Assembly: GCA_022846075.1 (NCBI GenBank)
Contig: AP025582.1
Coordinates: 2,790,001-2,854,000 of the forward strand
Reading direction: 5' to 3'
From: Oscillospiraceae bacterium
GTDB taxonomy: Bacteria > Bacillota > Clostridia > Oscillospirales > Oscillospiraceae
DNA: 64,000 bases
Below, piece by piece: positions 24,687-31,495 of the stretch; positions within the stretch are counted from its first letter, which is position 1, and every line of letters begins with the position of its first letter. Below the pieces are notes generated by a model. It made no database searches. It was not told the origin of the DNA and was given only the letters and a program-made list of their open reading frames with translations. Both the position numbers and the translations under genes were made by a program.

Positions 24687-25091
24687 ATGTATAAGAGCAA
24701 GAAGCCTTATCTGTACGGCACCGGCCGTCGGAAGTCCTCCGTGGCCCGGGTGCACCTGTTCCCCAACGGCACCGGCGCCATCACCATCAACGGCCGTGAC
24801 ATCGACGAGTATTTCGGCCTGGACACCCTGAAGCTCATTGTCCGCCAGCCCCTGGTCACCACCGACCTGGTGGGCAAGGTGGACATCGAGACCACCGTCA
24901 CCGGCGGCGGCGTCACCGGCCAGGCCGGCGCCATCCGTCACGGCATCGCCCGCGCCCTGCTGGAGGTCAACCCCGAGTACCGCGCCGCCCTCAAGGCCGC
25001 CGGCTTCCTCACCCGTGACCCTCGTATGAAGGAGCGCAAGAAATACGGCCTCAAGGCCGCCCGTCGGGCTCCCCAGTTCAGCAAGCGCTGA
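24687..25091 (+). CDS. rpsI: 30S ribosomal protein S9
   Basis: Small-subunit protein whose C-terminal tail reaches the P-site tRNA. The 134-residue product has [13 protein letters not shown] near the N-terminus and ends in the canonical RRAPQFSKR tail, with Arg as the last residue contacting tRNA. AGGAGG lies 12 bases upstream of the ATG. Cotranscribed with rplM, 19 bases after it. Confidence 0.98.
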   Translation: MYKSKKPYLYGTGRRKSSVARVHLFPNGTGAITINGRDIDEYFGLDTLKLIVRQPLVTTDLVGKVDIETTVTGGGVTGQAGAIRHGIARALLEVNPEYRAALKAAGFLTRDPRMKERKKYGLKAARRAPQFSKR

Positions 25092-25107
25092 TTTTCCCCA
25101 TCCATAC

Positions 25108-25140
25108 GAAGTACCGCCTTTCGGGGCGGTACTTCTTTTT
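25108..25140 (+). terminator. Terminator of rplM-rpsI
   Basis: GAAGTACCGCC pairs with GGCGGTACTTC around a 6-base loop, followed by six T residues. Confidence 0.9.
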
Positions 25141-25287
25141 TGCGCCGCCCCTGCGGGAGCCTTTTGTCCAATGCCCATGGCCCCCTCCTATCTGCCGGGT
25201 GTCAAGCGCAAACGCCGTCAAAAATCAGAAAAAGCCCCTCCGCCCCGGGCACTTTTTCTCCAAATTGCCCAAATGTCCAATTTTTCA

Positions 25288-25316
25288 TTGACAGCCGAAC
25301 CCCGGGGTGCTAGTAT
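25288..25316 (+). promoter_or_regulatory. Promoter of the met leader and metNIQ
   Basis: A perfect TTGACA at 25288-25293 and TAGTAT (4 of 6) at 25311-25316 are 17 bases apart. Transcription would start near 25323, about 45 bases before the leader ATG and about 235 bases before metN. Confidence 0.65.
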
Positions 25317-25368
25317 AAATCCCAACAAGAAAACCCGGGTCACGGGGTAGGAATCGAGGCGGGCTGGC

Positions 25369-25467
25369 ATGGCGTACTGTTATGGAATGATGATGCGGAT
25401 GATGGACATGGCTATGATGCCGATGCCCACGATGCCTTGCGCCTCCGCACCCGGAAGCATTCGATAA
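25369..25467 (+). CDS. Methionine-rich leader peptide of metNIQ
   Basis: A 32-codon ORF starting at ATG 25369 and ending at TAA 25465-25467. Eleven codons are ATG: positions 1, 7, 8, 9, 11, 12, 14, 16, 17, 19 and 22, so 10 of the 16 codons from 7 to 22 are Met. The first six residues are MAYCYG; the tail after codon 22 has no Met. GAGG at 25356-25359 is nine bases upstream. It lies between a promoter and a perfect intrinsic terminator just before the methionine transporter genes. This is the layout of amino-acid attenuator leader peptides (trp, his, leu), here apparently reading Met-tRNA supply. The peptide itself probably has no other role. Confidence 0.85.
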   Translation: MAYCYGMMMRMMDMAMMPMPTMPCASAPGSIR

Positions 25468-25499
25468 CGGTCGGCCGTCTCAGGCTGTATTGGGAATCG

Positions 25500-25545
25500 A
25501 AGAGTGGGAAGCGGCGACGCTTCCCACTCTTTTTGTTTTGTTTTG
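25500..25545 (+). terminator. Attenuator terminator before metN
   Basis: AAGAGTGGGAAGCG (25500-25513) pairs perfectly with CGCTTCCCACTCTT (25518-25531) around a GCGA tetraloop, followed by a T-rich tract (TTTGTTTTGTTTT). It ends 13 bases before the metN start, so it must be overcome for metNIQ to be transcribed from the upstream promoter. Confidence 0.9.
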
Positions 25546-25557
25546 AGGAAATGAGGG

Positions 25558-26586
25558 ATGACCATGATCAAGCTGGTTCACGTCAGCAAGACCTTTGGCG
25601 ACGGCGAAACCGGGGTCCACGCCGTGCGGGACGTTTCTCTGGAGATCGCCCCGGGAGAGATCTTCGGCATCATCGGCTACTCCGGCGCGGGCAAGTCCAC
25701 CCTGGTGCGGTGCATCAACCTGCTGGAGCGGCCCACCGGCGGCACCGTGACGGTGGACGGCCAGGAGCTGACACGAATGCCGGAGCGGGACCTGCGGGCG
25801 GTACGGAAGAAGATCGGCATGATCTTCCAGCATTTCAACCTGATGCCCTCCCGTACCGTGGCCCAGAACGTGGCCTTCCCCCTCAAGGGGGTGGACAAGG
25901 CGGAGACCGACCGCAAGGTAAAGGAGCTTTTGGAGCTGGTGGGCCTGCCCGACAAGGCGGACGCCTATCCCTCCCAGCTCTCCGGCGGCCAGAAGCAGCG
26001 GGTGGCCATTGCCCGGGCATTGGCCAGCGGCCCCAAGGTCCTCCTGTGCGACGAGGCCACCTCCGCTCTGGACCCGCAGACCACCCGCTCCATTCTCCGC
26101 CTGATCCAGGACATCAACCAAAAGACGGGCATCACCGTGGTCATCATCACCCACGAGATGGCGGTGGTCAAGGACATCTGCCGGCGGGTGGCCGTCATGG
26201 ACGGCGGCCGCGTGGTGGAGGAGGGGGACGTGTTCTCCATCTTCTCCTCCCCCAGAGAGGCCGTGACTCGCTCCTTTATCTCCACCACCTCCAATCTGAG
26301 CAAGGTGGAGGAGCTGATGGAGGCCGGCTCCCCCATCGTGGACCTCTCCCCCGGCCAGCTTTTGGTGCGGATGACCTACATCCAGAAAAGCGCGTCTGAG
26401 GCCATCATCTCCGACCTCTCCCGCCGGTTCGGGGTGGACATCAACATCATTTACAGCAACCTGGAGGTCATCGAGGACGCCCCCCTGGGCGGGCTGGTGG
26501 CCGTCCTGGGCGGCGACCGGGCCCAGGAGGCACTGGAATATTGGACGTCAAAAAATGTACGGGCGGAGGTGCTGAAACGTGGCTGA
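25558..26586 (+). CDS. metN: Methionine ABC transporter, ATP-binding protein
   Basis: ATPase of the MetNIQ importer, at the inner face of the membrane. The 342-residue product has Walker A GYSGAGKST (40-48), Q-loop FQHFN, signature LSGGQ (141-145), Walker B VLLCDEATSALDP (161-173), and a C-terminal NIL domain (about 265-340), which in E. coli MetN binds methionine and blocks transport. GAGGAA precedes the ATG at 25558; an ATG two codons later is also possible. It overlaps metI by eight bases. Expression probably depends on the Met-rich leader and terminator upstream. Confidence 0.95.
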   Translation: MTMIKLVHVSKTFGDGETGVHAVRDVSLEIAPGEIFGIIGYSGAGKSTLVRCINLLERPTGGTVTVDGQELTRMPERDLRAVRKKIGMIFQHFNLMPSRTVAQNVAFPLKGVDKAETDRKVKELLELVGLPDKADAYPSQLSGGQKQRVAIARALASGPKVLLCDEATSALDPQTTRSILRLIQDINQKTGITVVIITHEMAVVKDICRRVAVMDGGRVVEEGDVFSIFSSPREAVTRSFISTTSNLSKVEELMEAGSPIVDLSPGQLLVRMTYIQKSASEAIISDLSRRFGVDINIIYSNLEVIEDAPLGGLVAVLGGDRAQEALEYWTSKNVRAEVLKRG

Positions 26587-27259
26587 GCTTTTATATTCCA
26601 TCATCCCCAACGTAGTGGACCGGTCCGACCAGCTCTGGCAGGCCTTTGTCCAGACCATCCAGATGGTGGGCATCTCCGGCGCCATCTCTCTTCTCTTCGG
26701 CATCCCTCTCGGCGTTCTTCTCTTCACCACCAGGACCGGCGGCATCCTGCAAAACCGCCCTCTCCACTTTCTTTTGAGCAAATTCTGTGACGTGTTCCGC
26801 TCCATCCCCTTCATTCTCCTGGCCATCCTGCTGCTGGGCCTTTCCCGGCTCATCATGCACACCGCCATCGGGGTCCGGGGGGCCATCATTCCCCTCCTCT
26901 TCGGCACCGTCCCCTACCTGGCCCGCCAGGTGGAGGGGGCCCTGGCCGAGGTGCCGGACGGCCTCATCGAGGCGGCCCAGTCCATGGGCTGCTCCCCTTG
27001 GGAGATCGTCACCCGGGTCTATTTGAAGGAGGGCATCCCCGGCATCGCCCGAGGCGTCACCATCACCCTCATCTCCCTCATCAACTTCACCGCCATCGCG
27101 GGCACCATCGGGGCCGGCGGCCTGGGCAATTTCGCCCTCATGTACGGCCACAGCAAGAACCTGCCCGACATCACCGTGGTGGTCATCCTCATCATCATCG
27201 TGCTGGTGAGCCTGGTCCAGGCCGCCGGCAACTACGTCGTCAACCGCTCCACCCACTGA
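26579..27259 (+). CDS. metI: Methionine ABC transporter, permease
   Basis: Membrane subunit of MetNIQ with five predicted helices, 226 residues. The EAA loop that docks on MetN is seen as LIEAAQSMGCSPWEIV at about 129-144. It starts at GTG 26579, eight bases before the metN stop, with GGAGG at 26565-26569. Right after its stop codon sits a small hairpin repeat (27260-27310), before metQ. Confidence 0.95.
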   Translation: MAELLYSIIPNVVDRSDQLWQAFVQTIQMVGISGAISLLFGIPLGVLLFTTRTGGILQNRPLHFLLSKFCDVFRSIPFILLAILLLGLSRLIMHTAIGVRGAIIPLLFGTVPYLARQVEGALAEVPDGLIEAAQSMGCSPWEIVTRVYLKEGIPGIARGVTITLISLINFTAIAGTIGAGGLGNFALMYGHSKNLPDITVVVILIIIVLVSLVQAAGNYVVNRSTH

Positions 27260-27310
27260 CCTACTTTCTTTTGGAAAAGAAAGTCAGCAAAGAAAACTTT
27301 CATAAAAGGG
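27260..27310 (+). repeat. Post-stop hairpin repeat, copy 1
   Basis: Directly after the metI stop: CTTTCTTTT-GG-AAAAGAAAG hairpin, then TCAGCAAAGAAAACTTTCATA. The same layout follows the stop codons of the PNP gene (31121) and the acyltransferase gene (55115). Each copy lies inside an operon, between two same-strand genes, so it may be an mRNA processing or stability element rather than a terminator. Confidence 0.7.
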
Positions 27311-27326
27311 CTACACCCCGCACCCT

Positions 27327-27355
27327 TGTAGGGGCGGACAGCATCCGCCCGCACC
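27327..27355. repeat. Fragment of the GGGGCGG intergenic repeat
   Basis: TTGTAGGGGCGGACAGCATC followed by CGCCCGCACCC matches the inverted-repeat core of the family at 8985-9194 and 29747-29953. Confidence 0.5.
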
Positions 27356-27404
27356 CCTCGACATCCCACCCATTCAAAAGGATTTATATTAGGAGGAAAC
27401 AGAC

Positions 27405-28286
27405 ATGAACACCAAGAAGATTTTGTCCCTGGGGCTCTCCGCCGCCCTCACCCTCTCCCTGGCCGCCTGCGGCGGCGGGAACACCACCGAGAGCAAGACC
27501 CCCGAGTCCGCCGCCCCCAGCGCCGCCGCGGAATCCGCCGCCCCCGCCGCTGACCTCACCATCGTCAAGGTGGGCGTGGTGGGCGCCAACAACGAGCAGT
27601 GGGACACCGTCAACGAGCTGCTGGCCAAGGACAACATCAAGTGCGAGATGGTGGAGTTCTCCGAGTACAAGCTCCCCAACGAGGCCCTGAACGCCGGGGA
27701 GATCGACCTGAACGCCTTCCAGCACAAGGCCTATCTCAACAAGGAGATCGCCGACCTGGGCTATGACCTCTCCGTCCTGGGCGACACCATCATCGCCCCC
27801 CTTTCCCTCTACTCCGACAAGATCACCTCCGTGGAGGAGATCAAGGAAAACGACAAGATCGCCGTCCCCAGCGACCCCACCAACGAGGGCCGCTGCTTCA
27901 AGATCCTGGAGACCGCCGGGCTCATCGAGGTGGATCCTGAGGCGGGCTACACCCCTGAGCTCAAGGACATCACTGCCAACCCCCTGAACCTGGAATTCGT
28001 GGAGGTGGAGGCCGCCAACACCGCCAGCCTCCTGCCCGACGTCACCGCCGCCTTCATCAACGGCGCCCACGCCGTGGACAACGGTCTGAACGTGAAGGAC
28101 GCCATCTACACCGAGCAGGTCCAGCCCGGCAGCGACAACCCCTACATCAACATCATCGCCGTCCGCACCGCCGATCTGGAGAACGAGACCTACCAGAAGG
28201 TCCTGGCCGCCTACCAGTCCGCCGAGACCGCCGCCGCCATCGAGGAGATCTTCCAGGGCACCTACCTGCCCGCGTTCGAGTATTGA
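27405..28286 (+). CDS. metQ: Methionine-binding lipoprotein
   Basis: Substrate-binding protein of MetNIQ (NlpA family), anchored outside the cell by lipid on Cys22 after the lipobox LAAC. In 293 residues a low-complexity Ser/Ala/Pro linker (about 24-47) leads to the two-lobed binding domain with VGANNEQWDTVNELL, NAFQHKAYLN and the C-terminal TYLPAFEY. AGGAGG at 27391-27396 precedes the ATG. It ends the metNIQ unit, with a terminator behind it. Confidence 0.95.
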   Translation: MNTKKILSLGLSAALTLSLAACGGGNTTESKTPESAAPSAAAESAAPAADLTIVKVGVVGANNEQWDTVNELLAKDNIKCEMVEFSEYKLPNEALNAGEIDLNAFQHKAYLNKEIADLGYDLSVLGDTIIAPLSLYSDKITSVEEIKENDKIAVPSDPTNEGRCFKILETAGLIEVDPEAGYTPELKDITANPLNLEFVEVEAANTASLLPDVTAAFINGAHAVDNGLNVKDAIYTEQVQPGSDNPYINIIAVRTADLENETYQKVLAAYQSAETAAAIEEIFQGTYLPAFEY

Positions 28287-28293
28287 GAAACCC

Positions 28294-28324
28294 AGGGGCG
28301 GGCCGAACCGGCCCGCCCCTTTTC
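28294..28324 (+). terminator. Terminator of metNIQ
   Basis: AGGGGCGGGCC pairs with GGCCCGCCCCT around GAACC, followed by four T residues. Confidence 0.8.
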
Positions 28325-28382
28325 TACTGACTGTATAAGCGGATAGCATCTGCTCCCACCATTGATAAAGGAGGTCATTCTT

Positions 28383-29570
28383 ATGGGATTTTGGGAAGAG
28401 GCCCAGGCCCTATCCCCTTACCTCTCCGCCCTGCGGGAGGAGTTCCACCGCCACCCGGAGGTAAGCCGCCAGGAGTTCTGGACGGCGGAGCGCATCGAAG
28501 CCGAACTGGACGCCATCGGTATCACCAACCACCGCCGGGTGGATGAAACCGGCGTCTACGCCGTCTTCCGCGGGGAGCAGCCCGGAGACCGGGTCATCAC
28601 CCTGCGGGCGGACATCGACGCCCTGGCCATCCAGGACGAGAAGCGGGAGGTCCCCTACTGCTCCCAAGTGCCGGGCCGGATGCACGCCTGCGGCCATGAC
28701 GCCCACACCGCCGGGCTGCTGGGGGGCGCCAAGCTCCTCTTCGCCCACAAGGCTGAGTTCGGCGGCGAGGTCCGCCTCTTCTTCCAGCAGGCCGAGGAGA
28801 TCGGCTATGGCGGCCGGGTCTTCGTCAAGGAGGGCCTGCTCGCCGGCTCCGGCCGGGTCTTCGGGGTGCATATGGCCTCCGACCTGGCGGTGGGCACCGT
28901 GGGGGTGAAGCCGGGGCCCAACAACGCCTCGGTGGACCACTTCACCATCACCGTCACTGGCAAGGCCGCCCACGTCTCCACCCCCCACCTGGGAGTGGAT
29001 GCCCTCTACATCGCCAGCCAGATCGTGGTAGCCCTCCAAGCCCTGGTGACCCGCCGCACCTCCCCGGTGGAGCCCCTTCTCATCGGGGTGGGGATGCTCC
29101 ACTCGGGCACCGCCTACAACATCGTGGCGGAGGAGGCGGTGCTGGAGGGCACCATCCGGGCCTGCTCGGTGGAGACCCGGGCCCAGGCCAAGGCGGAGCT
29201 GGACGCCCTGTGCAAAGAGACCGCCAAGCTCTACGGCGGCACGGCGGAGGTTGTCTGGGAGGACTTCGCCTCCCCCCTCATCAACGACCCCGGCGCCTGC
29301 CGGGAGGCGGGGGCGGTGGTCTCCGACCTCTTGGGCCCCCAGGCCCTGGTCACCGACCGCCCCCTCTCCCTGGGGGGGGACGACTTCGCCGAGTTCCTTC
29401 TCACCGTCCCCGGGTGTTATGCCTACGTGGGCAGCGCCAGCCCGGACAAGCCGGATACCCAGCGGGCCCACCACAACAACCGCTTCGATATCGACGAGGG
29501 GGCGCTGGTTATCACGGCGGCGCTCCACGCAGAATACGCCGCCCGGTACCTCTCCGGGAAAATCGGATAA
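28383..29570 (+). CDS. M20 family amidohydrolase
   Basis: A 395-residue cytosolic metal-dependent hydrolase of the peptidase M20D group (hippurate hydrolase, N-acetyl-amino-acid deacetylase type). Metal-site motifs: HACGHDAHTAG (about 100-110), QQAEE (about 137-141), GVHMASD, and a late LGGDDFAEFL. AAAGGAGG at 28366-28373 precedes the ATG. Coming directly after metQ, it could free methionine or another amino acid from an N-acylated form taken up nearby, but the substrate is not shown by sequence. Confidence 0.85.
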   Translation: MGFWEEAQALSPYLSALREEFHRHPEVSRQEFWTAERIEAELDAIGITNHRRVDETGVYAVFRGEQPGDRVITLRADIDALAIQDEKREVPYCSQVPGRMHACGHDAHTAGLLGGAKLLFAHKAEFGGEVRLFFQQAEEIGYGGRVFVKEGLLAGSGRVFGVHMASDLAVGTVGVKPGPNNASVDHFTITVTGKAAHVSTPHLGVDALYIASQIVVALQALVTRRTSPVEPLLIGVGMLHSGTAYNIVAEEAVLEGTIRACSVETRAQAKAELDALCKETAKLYGGTAEVVWEDFASPLINDPGACREAGAVVSDLLGPQALVTDRPLSLGGDDFAEFLLTVPGCYAYVGSASPDKPDTQRAHHNNRFDIDEGALVITAALHAEYAARYLSGKIG

Positions 29571-29746
29571 CGTACCATATTCCGTTTTATATTACCTGCT
29601 TGCACGTCAAACGTGCGCTATTCTGGGGGATGTTTCTTTTCCCGAGGAAAAGAAACATCCCCCAGACCCCCAAAGAAAAGTCTTGGTGCTGACCTGAACA
29701 CAGCCTCCCCTTTTAGTAGAAGGTCTAGTGCCCGTTGATAGGGGTA

Positions 29747-29953
29747 AAAGCACGGGTGCGTCTGTGCGACCCGTGGCCCCCCTTGCGCCGCTGCCGCTGA
29801 CATATTCTTGAATGATGGGTGGGTTCGGGCGGATACTATCCGCCCCTACGGATACGTGGTACCTTACATGTCCAGGCTTTCCATGTAATGGACATGTAGT
29901 ACCGCTCATGATTTCGATTTTCCATGTAGGGGCGGCTATCAGCCGCCCGCCCC
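29747..29953. repeat. Dispersed intergenic repeat, copy 2
   Basis: Second full copy of the family at 8985-9194, nested in the composite repeat. It contains GGGCGGATACTATCCGCCC, ATACGTGGTACC, and the end TGTAGGGGCGGCTATCAGCC with its inverted CGCC end. Confidence 0.8.
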
Positions 29954-29972
29954 TCGTCCCCCGCAAAAACCG

Positions 29973-30008
29973 AACCCCGCGGCCGCCACAAAGTGCGGCC
30001 GCGGGGTT
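29973..30008 (+). terminator. Terminator-like hairpin inside composite repeat A
   Basis: AACCCCGCGGCCGC pairs with GCGGCCGCGGGGTT over an 8-base loop, followed by TTCTC. The matching hairpin in copy B is at about 53363-53399. It may stop read-through from the M20 gene. Confidence 0.55.
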
Positions 30009-30215
30009 TTCTCAGCTATGCCAGAACAGCCCGGGGAGGTTTCCAAAGCGAGGGGGACCGCAGTCCCCCTCCTTTGGCCGTTGAGAGAGGGGGTCCAGGG
30101 GGAGAGAGAGTCGGAACTCTCTCCCCTTGGTGCTTTTCTGGGGGGTCTGGGGGGAGGTCTTTTCCAGAAAAGACCTCCCCCCAGGTTTCCCGCCCCACCA
30201 AGGCGGCCAAACACA

Positions 30216-30244
30216 TTGCATTTTCTGATCAAACGGTGTAAAAT
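30216..30244 (+). promoter_or_regulatory. Promoter of the PNP-MTA deaminase operon
   Basis: TTGCAT at 30216-30221 and TAAAAT at 30239-30244 are 17 bases apart. A second possible promoter, TTGACT (30248-30253) with TATACC at 30272-30277, follows with 18-base spacing. Confidence 0.6.
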
Positions 30245-30295
30245 ACCTTGACTGACCACAAACTACTTTTTTATACCAGAAAGGAAGGATTCCTC

Positions 30296-31120
30296 ATGAG
30301 CTATCCCTTTGCCGATTACAAAGAGAGCGCCGACTATATCCGTTCCCAGATCGGTACCTTTACCCCCGACGTGGCCATGGTCCTGGGCTCCGGCCTGGGC
30401 TTCCTGGGCGACATCGTAGAAAACCCCATCGTGATCTCCTACCACGACATCCCCCACTTCAAGGTCTCCACCGCCCCCGGCCACAAGGGACAGCTGGTCC
30501 TGGGCACCCTGGCGGGCCAGAAGGTGGCCGTGATGCAGGGCCGGATGCACCACTACGAGGGCTACTCCTACGAGGACGTATCCTACGCCGTCCGGGTCCT
30601 GCGGCTGCTGGGCTGCTCCACCCTGGTGGTCACCAACGCCGCCGGGTGCGTCAACACCGCCTGGCACGCCGGTGAGGTGATGCTCATCACCGACCAGATC
30701 AAGTTCTTCATGGAGTCCCCCCTCCGGGGCGAGAACCTCCCCGAGTTCGGCACCCGCTTCCCCGACATGTCCAAGATGTACACCCCCGCCCTCCAGGACA
30801 TCGCCCGGGCCAGCGCCAAGGAGCTGGGCCTCACCCTGCGGGAGGGCGTCTACTGCTACTTCCCCGGCCCCCAGTTCGAGACCCCCGCCGAGGTCCGGGC
30901 CGTCCGGGTCCTGGGGGGCGACGCCTGCGGCATGTCCACCGCCCCGGAGGCCACCGCCGCCGTCCACGCCGGGATGAAGCTGCTGGGCTTCACCCTCCTG
31001 ACCAACATGGCCGCCGGCATCCTGGACCAGCCCCTCTCCGGCGAGGAGGTCAACGAGGCCGCCGAGGCCGCCAAGGACACCTTCTCCAAGCTGGTCCTCT
31101 CCTGCCTGGAAAAGATGTAA
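30296..31120 (+). CDS. Purine-nucleoside phosphorylase (PNP/MTAP superfamily)
   Basis: A 274-residue cytosolic phosphorylase splitting purine nucleosides to base plus (deoxy)ribose-1-phosphate; trimeric type II PNP style. Motifs: VLGSGLGFLGD (29-39) for phosphate, HKGQLVLG, GRMHHYEGYS, VVTNAAG, and MSTAPEATAAVHAG. The ATG at 30296 follows AAAGGAAGG. It is followed by a small unknown gene and an MTA/SAH deaminase, so it may process the inosine-type nucleosides that the deaminase makes. Specificity for guanosine/inosine versus methylthio forms is not certain. Confidence 0.92.
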   Translation: MSYPFADYKESADYIRSQIGTFTPDVAMVLGSGLGFLGDIVENPIVISYHDIPHFKVSTAPGHKGQLVLGTLAGQKVAVMQGRMHHYEGYSYEDVSYAVRVLRLLGCSTLVVTNAAGCVNTAWHAGEVMLITDQIKFFMESPLRGENLPEFGTRFPDMSKMYTPALQDIARASAKELGLTLREGVYCYFPGPQFETPAEVRAVRVLGGDACGMSTAPEATAAVHAGMKLLGFTLLTNMAAGILDQPLSGEEVNEAAEAAKDTFSKLVLSCLEKM

Positions 31121-31167
31121 CTTCCTTTTCCTCGAAAGAAAAAGGAAGCAAAAAGAGCTTTCATAAC
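31121..31167 (+). repeat. Post-stop hairpin repeat, copy 2
   Basis: Immediately after the PNP stop: CTTCCTTTTTC-type stem (CTTCCTTTTCCTC/GAAAGAAAAAGGAAG) then CAAAAAGAGCTTTCATAA. It matches the copies after metI and the acyltransferase gene. Confidence 0.7.
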
Positions 31168-31226
31168 CCCTTTGTCCGGCAGGTCTCCGGTCCTCCCGCC
31201 CCTCCTCGGAAAGGAAGGCAGAAACG

Positions 31227-31475
31227 ATGATCACCATCTTCAACCGGGCCGAGGTGGCCCTCACCCGGGACCCCCGGCGTCAGGCGGACATCCACTCCGC
31301 CCTGGCCGGGGCGGGGATCGACTACGTCCTCAAGACCGCCGACCCCTATGGGCACGCCTATGACCGGGCCAGGGTCGGCACCTTCGGCATGATGGGAGAC
31401 CACCTGTGCGAGTACCGGTTTTATGTCAACCGCAAGGACTTGGAACTGGCCCGCCATATCCTGGCCGCGCTGTAA
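31227..31475 (+). CDS. Small DUF2007-like protein
   Basis: An 82-residue protein with the layout of DUF2007-type putative signal-transducing proteins: a beta strand (ITIFNRAEVALT), a helix over about 18-30 (QADIHSALAGAGIDYVL), and a final strand-helix (YRFYVNRKDLELARHIL). AAGGAAGGC lies upstream of the ATG at 31227. It lies between the PNP and deaminase genes and should be cotranscribed. Family assignment is tentative and no function is known. Confidence 0.65.
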   Translation: MITIFNRAEVALTRDPRRQADIHSALAGAGIDYVLKTADPYGHAYDRARVGTFGMMGDHLCEYRFYVNRKDLELARHILAAL

Positions 31476-31495
31476 CGGCTGAAAGGAAGAACGCA

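Larger units (their letters stand above)
29600..30200. repeat. Composite intergenic repeat, copy A
   Basis: This 600-base gene-free stretch has the same ordered blocks as 52981-53583: a GCACGT/ACGTGC hairpin; TTCTTTTC-CCGAGG-AAAAGAAAC hairpin; CCAAAGAAAAGTCTTGGTGC; AGTAGAAGGTCT then GCCCGTTGATAGGGGT; CACGGGTGCG/CGACCCGTGG; a variable slot; a GCGGCCGC hairpin ending GGGGTTTTCTC; then AACAGCCCGGGGAGGTTTCC and several GA-rich and CT-rich hairpins. The variable slot here holds the repeat described at 29747-29953. No convincing gene lies inside. Confidence 0.8.

Noticed and set aside
25317-25557. SAM riboswitch or Met T-box before metN
   Set aside because: No S-box core (such as GAGGGACTGGCCC-like and GAAGC...CAACC pieces) and no T-box sequence (GGTGGNACCGCG-like) was found; the region is instead filled by the Met-rich ORF and terminator. 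A covariance-model search would settle it.
29812-30259. Several overlapping ORFs of 60-110 codons in the 29.6-30.3 kb gap
   Set aside because: They fall in composite repeat blocks, run on both strands over the same hairpins and are rich in Pro/Gly/Arg, as expected for chance frames.
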